Below are positions 10,601 through 21,673 of a stretch of 64,000 nt of DNA, in pieces; positions within the stretch are counted from its first letter, which is position 1; each line of letters begins with the position of its first letter. The position numbers were made by a program, and so were the translations under genes. The notes beneath the pieces were generated by a model. It saw only the letters and a program-made list of their open reading frames with translations, had not been told where the DNA came from and made no database searches. Origin of the DNA: Diadema setosum (lineage: Eukaryota; Echinodermata; Echinoidea; Diadematoida; Diadematidae); contig CM067070.1 in assembly GCA_033980235.1 (NCBI GenBank), positions 12,160,046-12,224,045 on the forward strand, read 5' to 3'.

Positions 10601-13467
10601 CTGACAAAAAGGACAATCTCCCATTTCTAGGTCTCGATCTCTCTCAAACAAACAGTCAGCTCAAGAGGTACATTTCCCAAAAGCTGCTTGGAGCAGATAG
10701 AGTTGTGTCAACTGCCATTAACGAAATTCTAGATGTGTGGCAAATGTCCCCAAATCAACGATGGGCACTGTATCGCGTATGGCTTAGCGAGTACATCGAA
10801 GATCTTCGTATTCGTCTGCCTGTCTATGAAAACAAGTATAAACAACTGTGTTTACAACTAGAAGAAGCCAAGGACATAGAGAAGGTGCAAGTGCTCCGAG
10901 ACGCTACCATCATCGGCATGACGACAACGGGGGCTGCTAACAAACAGCAAGTACTTCAAAGAGTGGGTCCAAAAATTGTGGTTGTTGAGGAAGCTGCTGA
11001 AGTACTCGAGGCTCACATCACAACTGCCCTCCATTCTTCTTGCCAACAGCTCATCCTTATCGGTGACCATCAACAACTCAGACCCAAGCCAAACGTCTAC
11101 ATGCTGGCAAAGAAATATCATCTGGACATTTCCCTGTTTGAACGACTTATCAACAACGGATTCCCGTACACACAGCTACAGCTTCAACATCGAATGCCCC
11201 CTCAGATATCGGACGTCATGAAGAAACACTTCTACGAAGTACTAGATGATCATGACTCTGTGAAGAATTTTGAGAACGTCCGAGGTGTAACCAAAAATAT
11301 GTTCTTCATTGATCACTCACAAACACAGGAATGTAATGAGGACATTCAAAGTCATTCCAATTTGCATGAAGCAAAATTCCTGGTTGCTCTCTGTTATTAT
11401 TTCATACAGCAGGGATACAAGACACATCAGATCACCATCCTCACACCCTACACAGGGCAGCTTCCTCACTTCAAACAACTAATGGTGCGCGATAAGTGTC
11501 AAGGAGTGAAGGTGACTTCCATTGATAATTACCAAGGAGAAGAGAATGACATAATTCTCGTTTCATTCGTCAGGAGTAACCACGATGGTAAGATTGGCTT
11601 TCTGAGAATCTCAAATCGGCTGTGTGTCTCCTTGTCAAGGGCCAAGAAAGGCATGTTCTGCATCGGTAACTTCACCATGTTCGCTGAGCACAATGACTTG
11701 TGGAAAGAGATTGTGGAGGATCTGAAGAAAACCAACAGCATCGGGGAGTCATTGCAGTTGCAATGTGCAAACCACCCTGACCAAGAAATTGCTGTAAAAA
11801 CAGCAAAGGACTTTGAAAGAGTCCCAAATGGAAGCTGTACCCAGCCATGTGAAGCTAGGCTAGAATGTGGACATGTATGCCGACAACTTTGTCACCTTAC
11901 TGACAGAGAGCATGTTTTGTACAAGTGTGAGGCACAGTGTCTCAAGACCATCTGCAGTAACAATCACACTTGCCCGAACGTGTGCTCCAAGCCTTGTGCC
12001 ACTAGCTGCTCTGTGATTATCGAGAAACTACTGCCTTGCTTGCACTCATGCCAAGCGCCATGTGGACAGAGCATATCTGATATCAAGTGTAATGAGCCTG
12101 TCGAAAAGACTCTACGATGTTCTCACAAGCGCATCCTCCCTTGCCACGAAAGTCCAGATTATCTACATCTGTCGTGTGAGATCGTCGTCACACGGCGGCT
12201 AGGATGTGGCCACACAAAAAAGGGAAAGTGCTGTCAGCAAGGCAAGTGCGAGGAAATCGTGGAAAAGACATTGAATTGTGGTCACACTTGCTATGAGGAG
12301 TGTCACAAAGATCCCAGCAAAATAAAATGTTCTCAAGAAATAGAGCGAACGCTTCCATGTAGACACAAGCAGATGTTTCCGTGCCACAAAGATATTAACA
12401 GCATCGTGTGTGAAGTTCTAACGAAGAAGACTCTCTTGTGTGGGCACAAGGTGGAAGCAAAATGTTGCGAAAAGAGTCAGTGTCAGCAGCTCGTATTGAA
12501 GAGACTTCCGTGTGGTCACTCTGAAATGGTAAAATGTTTTAAGGATCCAGAGAATGTGCTGTGTACCTCAGAATGCAGGAAATTACTTGCATGTGGTCAC
12601 AAATGTCGAGGTAAATGCGGAAAGCCCTGCACGGAAGAGTGTGGAGAAATGATAACCCGAGATGACTGGCCATGTAAGCACAGAGTGACGGTCAAATGCT
12701 CTGACAAACCAAGCGCATGTTACGTAAAGTGTGACGCAACATTGCTATGTGGGCATTCATGCAAAGGTACATGTGGTGAGTGTAATCGAGGACGTTTCCA
12801 TTTGCCTTGCACAGAACCTTGTAAGAAGATGCTGATTTGTGGACACAAATGTACACAAAAGTGTGGGACGCCATGCTCGTGTCAACAGAGGTGTCCACAG
12901 AAATGCCGTCATGGCCAATGCCGCCATCCTTGCAGTGAACCTTGTGAGCTCTGTTTGAAGCGGTGCAAATGGATCTGTCCACACTTCAGTTGCTCCAAGC
13001 TATGTTTCGAACCATGTGATAGACCGCCGTGTGACGAGCCCTGTCCTAAGAAGAGGAAATGCGGACATCCCTGCATCGGTCTCTGTGGAGAGATTTGCCC
13101 GACGCCATGTAGGGTCTGTGACAAGGTTGAGCTGGAACAACGCTTTGTCGGAACCGAAGACCCCAGTTTATCACGGTAAACATCCACGGAAATCTTGTTA
13201 GATGTGCCAAATCTTGTTTGTTATTCTGTCACAAGTTGCCCCAGTGCACAATCATCATGAATTTCAGCAATAATTTCTTTTGACATGTAATCAAATGAGA
13301 ATTATCGTACATGGAACTTACATAACCTCTGTGAAAGATGCGATTCATTGTGAACGGACTTAACGTATTTTCTTCCAAGATGATTCTTAACGACAGTCTT
13401 GAAAAGATAGTATGGTTTCCATCATATAAATATATATTTTAACAGTATAATAAATATGCATATACAG

Positions 13468-13498
<31 letters not shown>

Positions 13499-14795
13499 AT
13501 TGATGTCTAGGAAACTCATATCTGTCACAGAAACTTGCTGAGGCATTTATCATTATAATTATAATCAGGATTATCGTCACTGCATAAACCTTTGTTCCAT
13601 TTTAACATCAAGAAATAAGTAAACTTTTAGTTTACGAAATTAGATGTAGGATTAGATAGTGCTTAGCCTGGACTCGTCATCATGACGGTGTCTAAATAAT
13701 ATCATGCCATTATGACTTGACATCACAATTTTGCTTTTATTAAAAGATACATCCTGCTTGAGGACTGCGGTCATGTCTTCGAGGTAAAGGAACTGGATAA
13801 AAGACTTGGATATCAGAAAGAAAAGACAGCAACCGCATTGACACAGTTCAAGAAGATAGTGGTAAAAACTTTTATTGATTTATAATATAATACCGCTACA
13901 TAACCATGATATACTAATCAGTGTAATCATGTTTTATCAGATACTTCCCAATTTCCTCGTTTTTAAATGATAAACTTAAGTTGAAATTATCGACGAAGGG
14001 GAATTGCGAAGAGGTAAATGCCCATAAACACAAGGAAGAGAATCGGTTATTAGATCATATGCAATTACAGCGTTTATTGTGAAGAGAACAGAGAGATAGA
14101 GAGAGAAGGGGGAGATATCGAGCGAGATAATTAATCCATTCATTCATTCATTTTTTCATTCATTAATATTCTACGTATACAGAAGTAACGTAGGTTTCCA
14201 AACCTTGACACCGTGTCGCTCTGTTCACGCTGGACAAATGTGTTCTTATCAGTCTAATAAGTCAACAGGATGGAGTAATTAATTCATACTCTAAAGTAAC
14301 GTTGGTTTCCAAACTTTGACACCGTGTTGCTCTGTTCACGCTGGACAAATGTGTTCTTATCAGTCTAATAAGTCAACAGGATGGAGTAATTAATCTTTAT
14401 AGACATGATAGAGAAAGATGTCAGCCGCGGTGTCGTTTGTTCGGATCGTATTCATCTGGTGTTATGTCGGGGTTATTACTCAAATGATAGATTATACTTT
14501 CCTTTGGCATTCTCTCCATAGAGCTCACTGGCATTTGCTATTCCCCTCGTTTTATCAAACGATCTTTTCTTTCCACCGACATTCTTGTAGATGAACTGTT
14601 TGGAAGTGTTTCACGAAAGGATAGTGTGTGTGTCATGTATTGAATAGATATCCTTCGCGACGCAAATGGAGTATGACGGGTGTATACGGTGTCATTCTAG
14701 AATTTGCAATGATTTCCATCATACATGACGTGGCATATTTCTGCACAAGATATTTGATATCGAAAATCATTAATGAGCAGAGTGCGTAATATTTG

Positions 14796-14826
<31 letters not shown>

Positions 14827-15825
14827 GCTCAAACTGTGTTTACATTTTCATTGAAGGTACCTTCTTGTCCGAGATGTGGTAAACTGATAAAAGTCAGTCG
14901 GCGATACGGCTCCCTCCTTCACACCTTCCGAAAGAGTCTACGTTGCGCTGTTGAGAAATCCCGAGAGGAGCTTGAGAATCAGATGGCTCAAACAACTAAG
15001 AAGATCGACAGCCTGACCTGTCATCCTTTAACCATCAGGGAGGAGAGACACCTCCATGGTCTAACTAAAAAGTCATCACTTTTACTGAGGTGGGCGAAAG
15101 ACCTTCAACATATGACATCAGATCATAGCAAGGGAGCGATGTCTCAACTCCCTGATCATAGAAAAAGCATCTGTCTCCGGGTCAAAATGATCAGTCGCGT
15201 ACAGTCGTGTAGCGGTTCATACGTTCGCAAGTTCCGAAATTACATGGCATGCAAAGAGGTAAAGGATGTCGAAACTGTTGGAATGCTGGTGGAGGCGCTT
15301 CAAACCAGTGTGGATGAGGTTGAGGATTTTCTAACCAGAGACACCGTCGAGCTAACCGACCAGGAGATCCTTGATACGGAGACTGAACTGAAAAGGCATA
15401 TCATGCTCATAGAGTTCCTGCTGCTTCTCATCAAAGGAATGAAAGACACTTCTGAAATGGAGAAACTTGTATCCATTTTGACATCTGCGACCCGCTTAGG
15501 GAACAAACAGTGGAGATCAGCCGATGAGCTTTTGACGAAGCAATACCGGAGGAATGGGTTCGTTCGGTCAGCAAACCGTTCTCTAGGTGAACCTCCCGAG
15601 CAGGTGTCAAGTCACTTGGATACCTGGAGACAGTGTCCCGTGGGCCATGCACTGAGGAGCAGCGAATGCGATTCAAACATCTGCCCAGCATGCAATGACG
15701 AAAGGGAGGAGAGTGAGAGAAAACGAAGACAGGAAATGCAACAGGAGAGAGGACAGGGCCGAGGACGGGGACGAGGACGTGGACGAGGAAGAGGGAGGAG
15801 TCGTAGTCAGAATCGAGGAAGATGA
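7456..15825 (+). CDS. ZNFX1: ZNFX1-like RNA helicase with NFX1-type zinc fingers (whole gene, four coding exons)
   Basis: The spliced model joins 7456-7682, 8226-13175, 13747-13861 and 14857-15825. All junctions are GT/AG, the phases agree, and the total of 6261 nt gives 2086 residues, against about 1918 in human ZNFX1. Domain order matches the family: RG-rich N-terminus (1-75), armadillo-like helical region (from about 95), SF1 helicase core with GPPGTGKT at about 565, EEAAE at about 997, GDHQQLRP at about 1022, QGEEND at about 1179 and SRAKKG at about 1213, a long Cys/His NFX1-finger array (about 1275-1710), then a helical C-terminal region, a degenerate RZ-type finger (about 2021-2045) and an RG tail. 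Known family roles, not shown here: mammalian ZNFX1 is an interferon-induced dsRNA sensor linked to mitochondria, and C. elegans ZNFX-1 acts in germ-granule small-RNA inheritance. The bulk of the protein sits in one 4950-nt exon. Confidence 0.93.
8226..13175 (+). CDS. ZNFX1: ZNFX1-like, coding exon 2 (helicase and zinc fingers)
   Basis: The acceptor is a pyrimidine tract ending TCTAG at 8225. The open frame runs back to 8077, but that part is intron. The exon starts near THSSGSQQ and reaches KDPSEA at the start of the helical domain. It carries the whole SF1 helicase and the NFX1 array, with RFLLKEDF-like, GPPGTGKT, CYTNHALDQFLEGI, EEAAEVLEAH, GDHQQLRP, HRMPPQI, YQGEEND and NRLCVSLSRAKKG blocks all typical of ZNFX1. 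The acidic insertion at 10270-10570 and a duplicated zinc-finger block at 12094-12564 are described separately. The exon ends TCACG|GTAAAC in phase 2. Confidence 0.95.
10270..10570 (+). repeat. Coding tandem repeat, 24-residue acidic unit, in ZNFX1-like helicase
   Basis: Four in-frame units start at 10270 (28 codons), 10354, 10426 and 10498 (24 codons each). The consensus is about EEMTEA(S/K)N(N/S)SxDTEQANEEE. The repeat lies between the first helicase motifs and motif II, at residues 758-858. Human ZNFX1 has a Glu-rich linker at the corresponding place. Confidence 0.85.
12094..12564 (+). repeat. Coding tandem duplication of an NFX1 zinc-finger block
   Basis: Two adjacent in-frame blocks of 79 codons (12094-12330) and 78 codons (12331-12564) share the pattern TLxCxHKxxxPCH, then a TxxLxCGHKxxxKCC(Q/E)xxxCxxxVxKxLxCGH segment, then a CxKDPxxxxC end. 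The similarity suggests duplication of a multi-finger unit within the array. Confidence 0.75.
13464..13493. repeat. (TA)n microsatellite in ZNFX1-like intron
   Basis: TA dinucleotide run of about 28 bp, in the intron between coding exons 2 and 3. Confidence 0.9.
13747..13861 (+). CDS. ZNFX1: ZNFX1-like, coding exon 3
   Basis: A 115-nt exon bounded by TTAAAAG and GTG|GTAAAA. Joined to exon 2 it reads RYILLEDCGHVFEV, which matches the LEDCxHxFEV block that follows the zinc fingers in ZNFX1. It ends in phase 0. Confidence 0.85.
14184..14394. repeat. Tandem duplication, 111-bp period, in last ZNFX1-like intron
   Basis: Two near-identical copies start at AGTAACGTAGG (14184) and AGTAACGTTGG (14295). 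They share TTTCCAAAC, the GCTCTGTTCACGCTGGAC block and TCAACAGGATGGAG. Few differences separate the copies, so the duplication is recent or under exchange. Each copy begins with the GTAACGT motif that clusters at 25-31 kb. Confidence 0.85.
14857..15825 (+). CDS. ZNFX1: ZNFX1-like, coding exon 4 (C-terminus)
   Basis: The acceptor TTCATTGAAG is at 14856. An open frame extends upstream to 14773 but is intron with a GAA run. The exon opens VPSCPRCGKLIKVSRRYGS, matching the CPxCxxPIRKNLRYG block of ZNFX1. The middle is helical and Lys/Glu/Leu-rich. Near the end, WRQCPVGHALRSSECDSNIC followed by PAC keeps C-x3-H and C-x2-C ligands of an RZ-type finger but is shorter than the human one. The protein ends in an RG-rich tail and stops at 15823-15825. 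Confidence 0.88.
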   Translation, partial: VPSCPRCGKLIKVSRRYGSLLHTFRKSLRCAVEKSREELENQMAQTTKKIDSLTCHPLTIREERHLHGLTKKSSLLLRWAKDLQHMTSDHSKGAMSQLPDHRKSICLRVKMISRVQSCSGSYVRKFRNYMACKEVKDVETVGMLVEALQTSVDEVEDFLTRDTVELTDQEILDTETELKRHIMLIEFLLLLIKGMKDTSEMEKLVSILTSATRLGNKQWRSADELLTKQYRRNGFVRSANRSLGEPPEQVSSHLDTWRQCPVGHALRSSECDSNICPACNDEREESERKRRQEMQQERGQGRGRGRGRGRGRGRSRSQNRGR

Positions 15826-17745
15826 ATTCGGACTTTCAGTTTCGGAAAAATACTAAACTATTTTGTCGAAGACATAATATTGTCGAAGTAGTAAGGCCAA
15901 CCGAAGGGATTTTGGCTTCTTTTCTGCGCTTGAAATGCCGATGTGCCAACCAGTTACTTTAAGACGTTAATGTTGGTAACTATAGAAGGGTCAATTCTAC
16001 CTTTATTATTACTTTGTCACATGACTTCAACAAACTTACCTGCCTTGTTTTGTGTTTCTGTTTTCCGAAATTGCTGTTGTATTTTTGACATTTAGGTTTT
16101 CTTCTATTTAACACTGTTTTATAATTTTGTATTGTATTTTGTATTATGTATTCCTCAGCTCGTATACCGTATTATTTTACCTGAACCCCTTTGTAAGACG
16201 GTGACGTTCTTTAGATAGTTTGCATCATATTTTATGATTAATTGCTGGACATGTACAAGAGACTCTACATGTCCCTGTTTTATAGATGAAAGTGCAACAC
16301 AGTTAATGCGTCTGCCTAGGAACCTGGTACAAAATTTGTAACATTAGCATTTTTTGAGGAATATATAATATTTATATGTACTTGAACATGAGTGCTTTCG
16401 ATGAATCGCTTCGAGATACAGTAATTGTCTTTATACCGGTCTTGCCGTTTCTATACTCTATCCAATGGTTGTTTAAATGACTGTATTGACGATCTTTCCT
16501 TTTTGTTATTGGCGTTTAAACATTGCTTGCAACAACTTTGTACGGCAGTACGGAGAATATTTCTTTTTCTGATGATTAGTAAAGCAGTCGATTCAAAGTT
16601 GAGGAAAAGACGTCTTGTCGAGGAGTGAACTATTCTACTCAATTGTTTTTATTTTACATTTTGCGGAGCTACCACTAGTATTTGACTGCAAGTTTATATA
16701 ATAGACATTTGCAATACCGTGTCGGTAATACTGGCAAGTTGATCTTCGCAGCTTGGATGAATCTGCGAATGTTAATGAACGGAATCATAAAACCCCACTT
16801 GTGTACATACTTGTGTAAGACCTACCACAGAATCATTCTTCGTGCCTAGACCAGGGCCCCTAGGTAAACGTTCCACTGTTCAGAATGATGCAGCTTTGTT
16901 CACAGTGTGACAACATTAGTCCCATGTGCTGATATGCACTGCGCCAATATCGAATCTATTAAACTGCGATTTTATTCCGAGTTACCAGATTCTTCACCCA
17001 CAGATAGATTTCATTTATGTTGTGACCCTAAATTTGGATTTTAAAAAACGGTCAAAATGTTAGGATTGTTGTATGACCGGGGAGGGATTCAAAAAAAAAG
17101 CGTTAATTAAACGTAATGACTGCACGAATGTAATCAATGATTTAATAGGTAGGCCTATGCTTATAGTTGTGAGAAAGTTTATACATGTAAGCCTACTCGA
17201 AAGGGGTGCTGTGTACATTTGAAAATTATAAAGTTCATTTAGTTATCGATTGAAGTTAGGAACTGTGATCTTTAATTTTGAATAATTACGTCTTGCCGAT
17301 TGGACTGCCTAGGCTATTATGTGACATTCTATGCGTGCAATTTGTGTAGTCTAATATTGACAGTAACTTTACATTCTACTGAAGCACTGTGTATATTGGA
17401 TATTTATGTTCTCATTTATGATGTTACTCTATTCATCGATGCTATTACCACTACTTGCCAATCATAAGCCATAGAAAGAAAACAAGCAGCAGTATACAGT
17501 GTATGTAATATCAGTGTAATGTCTGCGATTGTAACAGTTCTTATCATTGATACAATATCCTGCTTTTTTTTTTTTTTGCAACTCCAACGTGCATTCTAAG
17601 AAAGCGCCCTCACAAGTACATTTGTTTATGTTGTAGAAAGAAAAGTAGAATGACTAATTACAAGGAAGCTTTTAGAGTCGAGAGAAATTGGGGGAAGCAA
17701 GTTGTACGAAACGCAAAGATGCAATGGTAACAAAAATGATACCTG
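15826..17745. other. 3' flank of the ZNFX1-like gene, no second gene seen
   Basis: AT-rich sequence. It probably includes the 3' untranslated region, whose end was not located. An ATTAAA at 16958 is one possible polyadenylation signal, weakly supported. No coding exon or known repeat was recognised. Confidence 0.4.
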
Positions 17746-17829
17746 TATATGAAGAGCCTGCTTCCAAAAGGCGCTAAACCCATCGGAAATGATGGATTTA
17801 ACGCCTTTTGGAAGCAAGCTCTTCATATA
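17746..17829 (-). other. Long hairpin (33-bp arms), pre-miRNA-like or foldback element
   Basis: Arms 17746-17778 and 17797-17829 are reverse complements except at two positions. Read from the minus strand, both differences become G-U wobble pairs, and the loop can pair further (CCATC with GATGG), leaving a six-base loop. The geometry resembles a microRNA precursor, but a small palindromic transposon remnant is equally possible. No family name can be given. Confidence 0.5.
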
Positions 17830-19310
17830 TCTTTACACTCTAGTTACCTCATTGGTCATGCAGAGAACAATGGTAGTTTGTGAATACACGAACCAAGACA
17901 TAATGATTATTGCAATAGATCATTCCGTTATACCAAGGTTCTCAGAGTAAACGGACGTATGTAGTTTGACGTCATTCATCAAGGCTAATGAGAATGTTTG
18001 CGGCACATTCATCCACAGAATATAATATACATCTCTTTTTTATCAGTCCACTATAATCTGTTTGTGCATGCGCTTGGCTTGTCGCCTTTGATATTACATT
18101 GTTTCTCTGGCTTCCCTGCGACATTAGTTTACGGAATTTCAAATGTTTGTCTCACTTTTCGTATTAAGAGTATGCAAAACCCTTCCAGTCAATAACACAA
18201 CTGGCTGTAACAGATTGCTTCATTTTGATTTAAAGTGGTATGTATCTTTTACGTTGTCAGTGATACACTGTAGACAGTGGACATTAGCAGTATTAACATT
18301 GGTTAACACCCCTCACAAGTCGAAAGATGAATCAAAGTACACTGTTCTATTTTTAATGTGGCTTTGTATTCGTCTAAAGTGTCATTGTAGGCAAGCAGTG
18401 TATGGTTATACCCATCCTCGTAATAAAATTAATGATATAGATAGACTAACACAAAAACACGACATGACATTCGTGCTTACAATACCACTACGACGATACG
18501 ATTGTCCCTTTTGTGTTTGCATGTATGGTCATGATTAAAACTATTGTAGGTGAAAATGTACAATTTTGACATTTTAATCACTTTTTGTGTTTTATTTTCA
18601 TCTCCGATCTTCATAAAATGTCTGCAGATTATCATTCCGTTCTCATCTCTCTCTCTCTCTCTCTCCAACCAATTTCATTCTGGTGGCTACTTTCTCCGTT
18701 TCCCGCGCTTCAATCAATCTGACCTTACTCTTCCCTACACATTATTTTAATTTGCATTCTCTCATTGACTTGCATACAGAGAGGAAAGAATGGTTTGTGT
18801 ATCACAGAAGGTGGGGCGATATTATCGATCCACTCTCACTCGTTGATCTGTCATGACTGTGTGGAGCTTTATGTATTGTCTCATTATGGTGTTCTCGATG
18901 AGGACATTTCAAAATTCTGCGAGAGAAGAATCAATTGTTGATCGCATGAAACGTGTTGGGCGAGAGAGGGCGTTTTCAAACCGCTGCAAAGGGACCCTAA
19001 ATACCACTTCAACCAGAGCCAGCGAAAGTAATCTATTTACGTGTGTACGAAAAGAGACAGCAAATAACATGGGTTACGAAATTGCTGCACTTTGATTGTC
19101 GCCGATATAGCACTGATGATTGTTTATTGGCAATGATGTGCTAAGATGATGTTCTAAGTACATGTATACATTAATGTTTGAGTAATTTTAAACATTGTCT
19201 CTTTCCTGAGAAACACGGCGATCAATTTTATCTTCTGTCATGTCGCTACAAATGAAATCACAGTTTCGCTGTTTCTGGTACTGTCTGGTACTGTATGCAG
19301 ATACACAATA
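17830..19310. other. Intergenic stretch, nothing recognised
   Basis: AT-rich, with a short CT microsatellite near 18645-18665. Open frames here are short and lack family features. Confidence 0.4.
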
Positions 19311-19418
19311 GGCGTTTTCACATCAGCTCGATAAAAATCCAAGCTCGAGATATTTTTTAATTTCCCAAGTCAGAAAATAGCGCGCTATTTCGAAACATCG
19401 GGCTGACGTGAAAACGCC
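19311..19418. mobile_element. Short TA-flanked MITE, 108 bp
   Basis: GGCGTTTTCACATCAGC at the left pairs with GGCTGACGTGAAAACGCC at the right end with one mismatch. Both ends are flanked by TA (19309-19310 and 19419-19420), the target duplication of Tc1/mariner-type elements. Confidence 0.65.
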
Positions 19419-19624
19419 TAATGAATACAGAAGGAAGTAGTATGGTGAGCTGTTTCCGAAACTAATTTTGACTCGTGAGGTTTAAAGTCAAATAATCGTC
19501 TAACAATAGTCCTGACCACACAGCACATCAAGGAGTTGATTATCTCGCGTCATCTATTTCTATCAAAGCGAGAATGCCGGCAGTATTGTATTCATAGAAG
19601 GAGACGATTAGTGTAGACGCATAA

Positions 19625-19752
19625 TTATTATCATTACTATCATTATTACTATTATTACTGTTATTATTATTATTATTATCATTATTATTAGTAGTAGTAG
19701 TATTGTTATCATTATTATTTTTTTATTGTTATTATTTCTATTATTATTACAG
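19625..19752. repeat. (ATT)n microsatellite, imperfect
   Basis: ATT/ATC trinucleotide run immediately before a dispersed repeat copy. A second run lies on the other side. Confidence 0.85.
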
Positions 19753-20137
19753 ACATGCCAAGTTCAAAAAAAATTTATGAGTGAGATTTTCATGACTCGG
19801 CATCTCGGCCCGCGAATGTGCGCGCGAGCGAGGGTATGGGAGGAGATTTTTACCCCTCCAACGGTAGGGAGCTTTTTCAATTTTTAGCTCTTATGGTGCG
19901 ATCAGGTGCATACATAAGTGACTATTCTTACTTATTTTGAAAGAGAAAAGGGAAATAAACCTTCAATTGCAACTATCACTTTAATCCTTTGGGCTATGCT
20001 CATTATTATAGGCCCAAGTTAGCAGACTTTTCCCAATGGCAATGCGTGAGAAAAATGGATGCCATGCGTGAGATCGTGAGATGGCCCCTAAATGCTTGAG
20101 TCTCACTCAGAATGCGTGAGACTTGGTAGCTCTGTTA
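19753..20137 (+). repeat. Dispersed repeat family F, copy 1
   Basis: Matches 51967-52190 in inverted orientation. Shared landmarks are CATGCCAAGTTC, AGTGAGATTTTCATGACTCG, GGCATCTCGGC, TGCGTGAG, GAGATCGTGAGATGGCC and GAGACTTGGTAGCTCTG. This copy has about 150 bp more internal sequence than the other. It is embedded in ATT repeats. No coding capacity was recognised. Confidence 0.75.
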
Positions 20138-20172
20138 TTATTATTATTATTATGATTATGATTATGATTATG

Positions 20173-20229
<57 letters not shown>
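20138..20229. repeat. (ATT)n microsatellite
   Basis: ATT/GATT trinucleotide run of about 90 bp, to the right of repeat family F. Confidence 0.9.
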
Positions 20230-21669
20230 AGTCATTGGATAGCTGTAAGATCTTAGCCGATGGTGGCGCTAGACTGATTCAGTCTGGTTCCTGCTACTTC
20301 CTCTGGAAAAAGGGAGCGTGTGCTTTACTTACAATGCAGCAGCCTTTCACTTGTTTGTTTGTTGTTTTTTTTTTCGAGTTGGCAGGCGGCTGTATGCATC
20401 GTTTTCTCCGAGATAAGCGGTTTACAGACGAGTACAAGATTGCCAATTCAGCAGAAGGTGAATTTGACAAAAAGTCTTACCTCAATTACGCCACGGTCCT
20501 CTGTTCAATGAGTCGTTCCAGAGAAAATAAAAAGAGGAGAAACGTATAGCGAAATTCTTGGCTGCAAAATGACCAATTACAATTGTACTTGGATGGAAGA
20601 TATACACCTCCCTTGAAAGATTGAGAGATCTGTGGTTTGATCTATAAAAAAATACATTTCGGCCTTTTTCGCGCTTCTTATTAACATTTTGTTCATGATC
20701 TCATTGGAATAAAATCTTTAAAATGCAAGTTTAACTGGATTGAATTACAAACTGGCTGCCCGGAGGAACGTGACATTGGCTCCCTCTTTATTCATATAAA
20801 AAAAAGAATATGCCATGGGATATACCTGTATGTGGCAAACTAAAACCATACTTGCGCTATGAAAAGAGAAACACAGTATATCTTCAATAGTGATAATAAT
20901 AATAAAAAAAAACAGGGCAAAAACAAGTGGTGTGATCGAGCTGCCAAGCAATGCCAAAACAGTATGGTAATCAACCGACGTATGACCCTGAAGTCAACAG
21001 CATGCCTTCCCGTACCTAGTCTATTGAACCCTTTTATCGATCTCTTTTTTTATTTTATTTTGTAAGTGCATGTGTTACCAAAAACCAATTCAATTTGTGA
21101 TTTTGTGTATATTACCCGTGGAAAACAGTGCTCGGCAGCAGCTGTGTTTTTGTTTGGTTGGTTGATTGTACCTTTAATCACTTTGATTGAATAATTCTAT
21201 GCTAATTATGACTGAATAGTGACAAATTCAAATGGAAAAAAGACAAAACAATGTAAAAAAAAAACAAATAAAATGCATAACAAATTCCGGAAACAACAAA
21301 ATATATAAGAACTGAAATGACCTTCGGACGTTTGTATGATGTTCAAGTGCTGAATATGTTAAAACAATTATACAAACCAAAAAGTAGACTCTCAATGCTG
21401 TAACTTCGTGATTAACAGGCGAAAATAAGATTAATAGAATTAATTTTCATAATTAATTACTTAAAATCGTGAATTGATAATTTCACCACCTAAAAAAAGA
21501 AAAGAAAAGAGAGAGACACACACAATCTGGTAGCAATGTAGGGAACAAGGGGATGTAGCATGCGTCAAATTTGGTCGCTTTTCTGCCACTGACGGCCGAG
21601 ATCGAGGGGGGGGGGGGGTGGGATGTGAATTTAGTATCATTCAACCGAAAGAGCCCGGCCTGATTATGG
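20230..21669. other. Intergenic stretch, nothing recognised
   Basis: Contains a poly-G run near 21606 and short A-rich tracts. No supported gene. Confidence 0.4.
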
Positions 21670-21673
21670 TTAA

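Noticed and set aside
12692..13187. Overlapping minus-strand open frames opposite the ZNFX1 zinc fingers
   Set aside because: They are the antisense of Cys/His codons in a strongly conserved plus-strand exon, with no features of their own.
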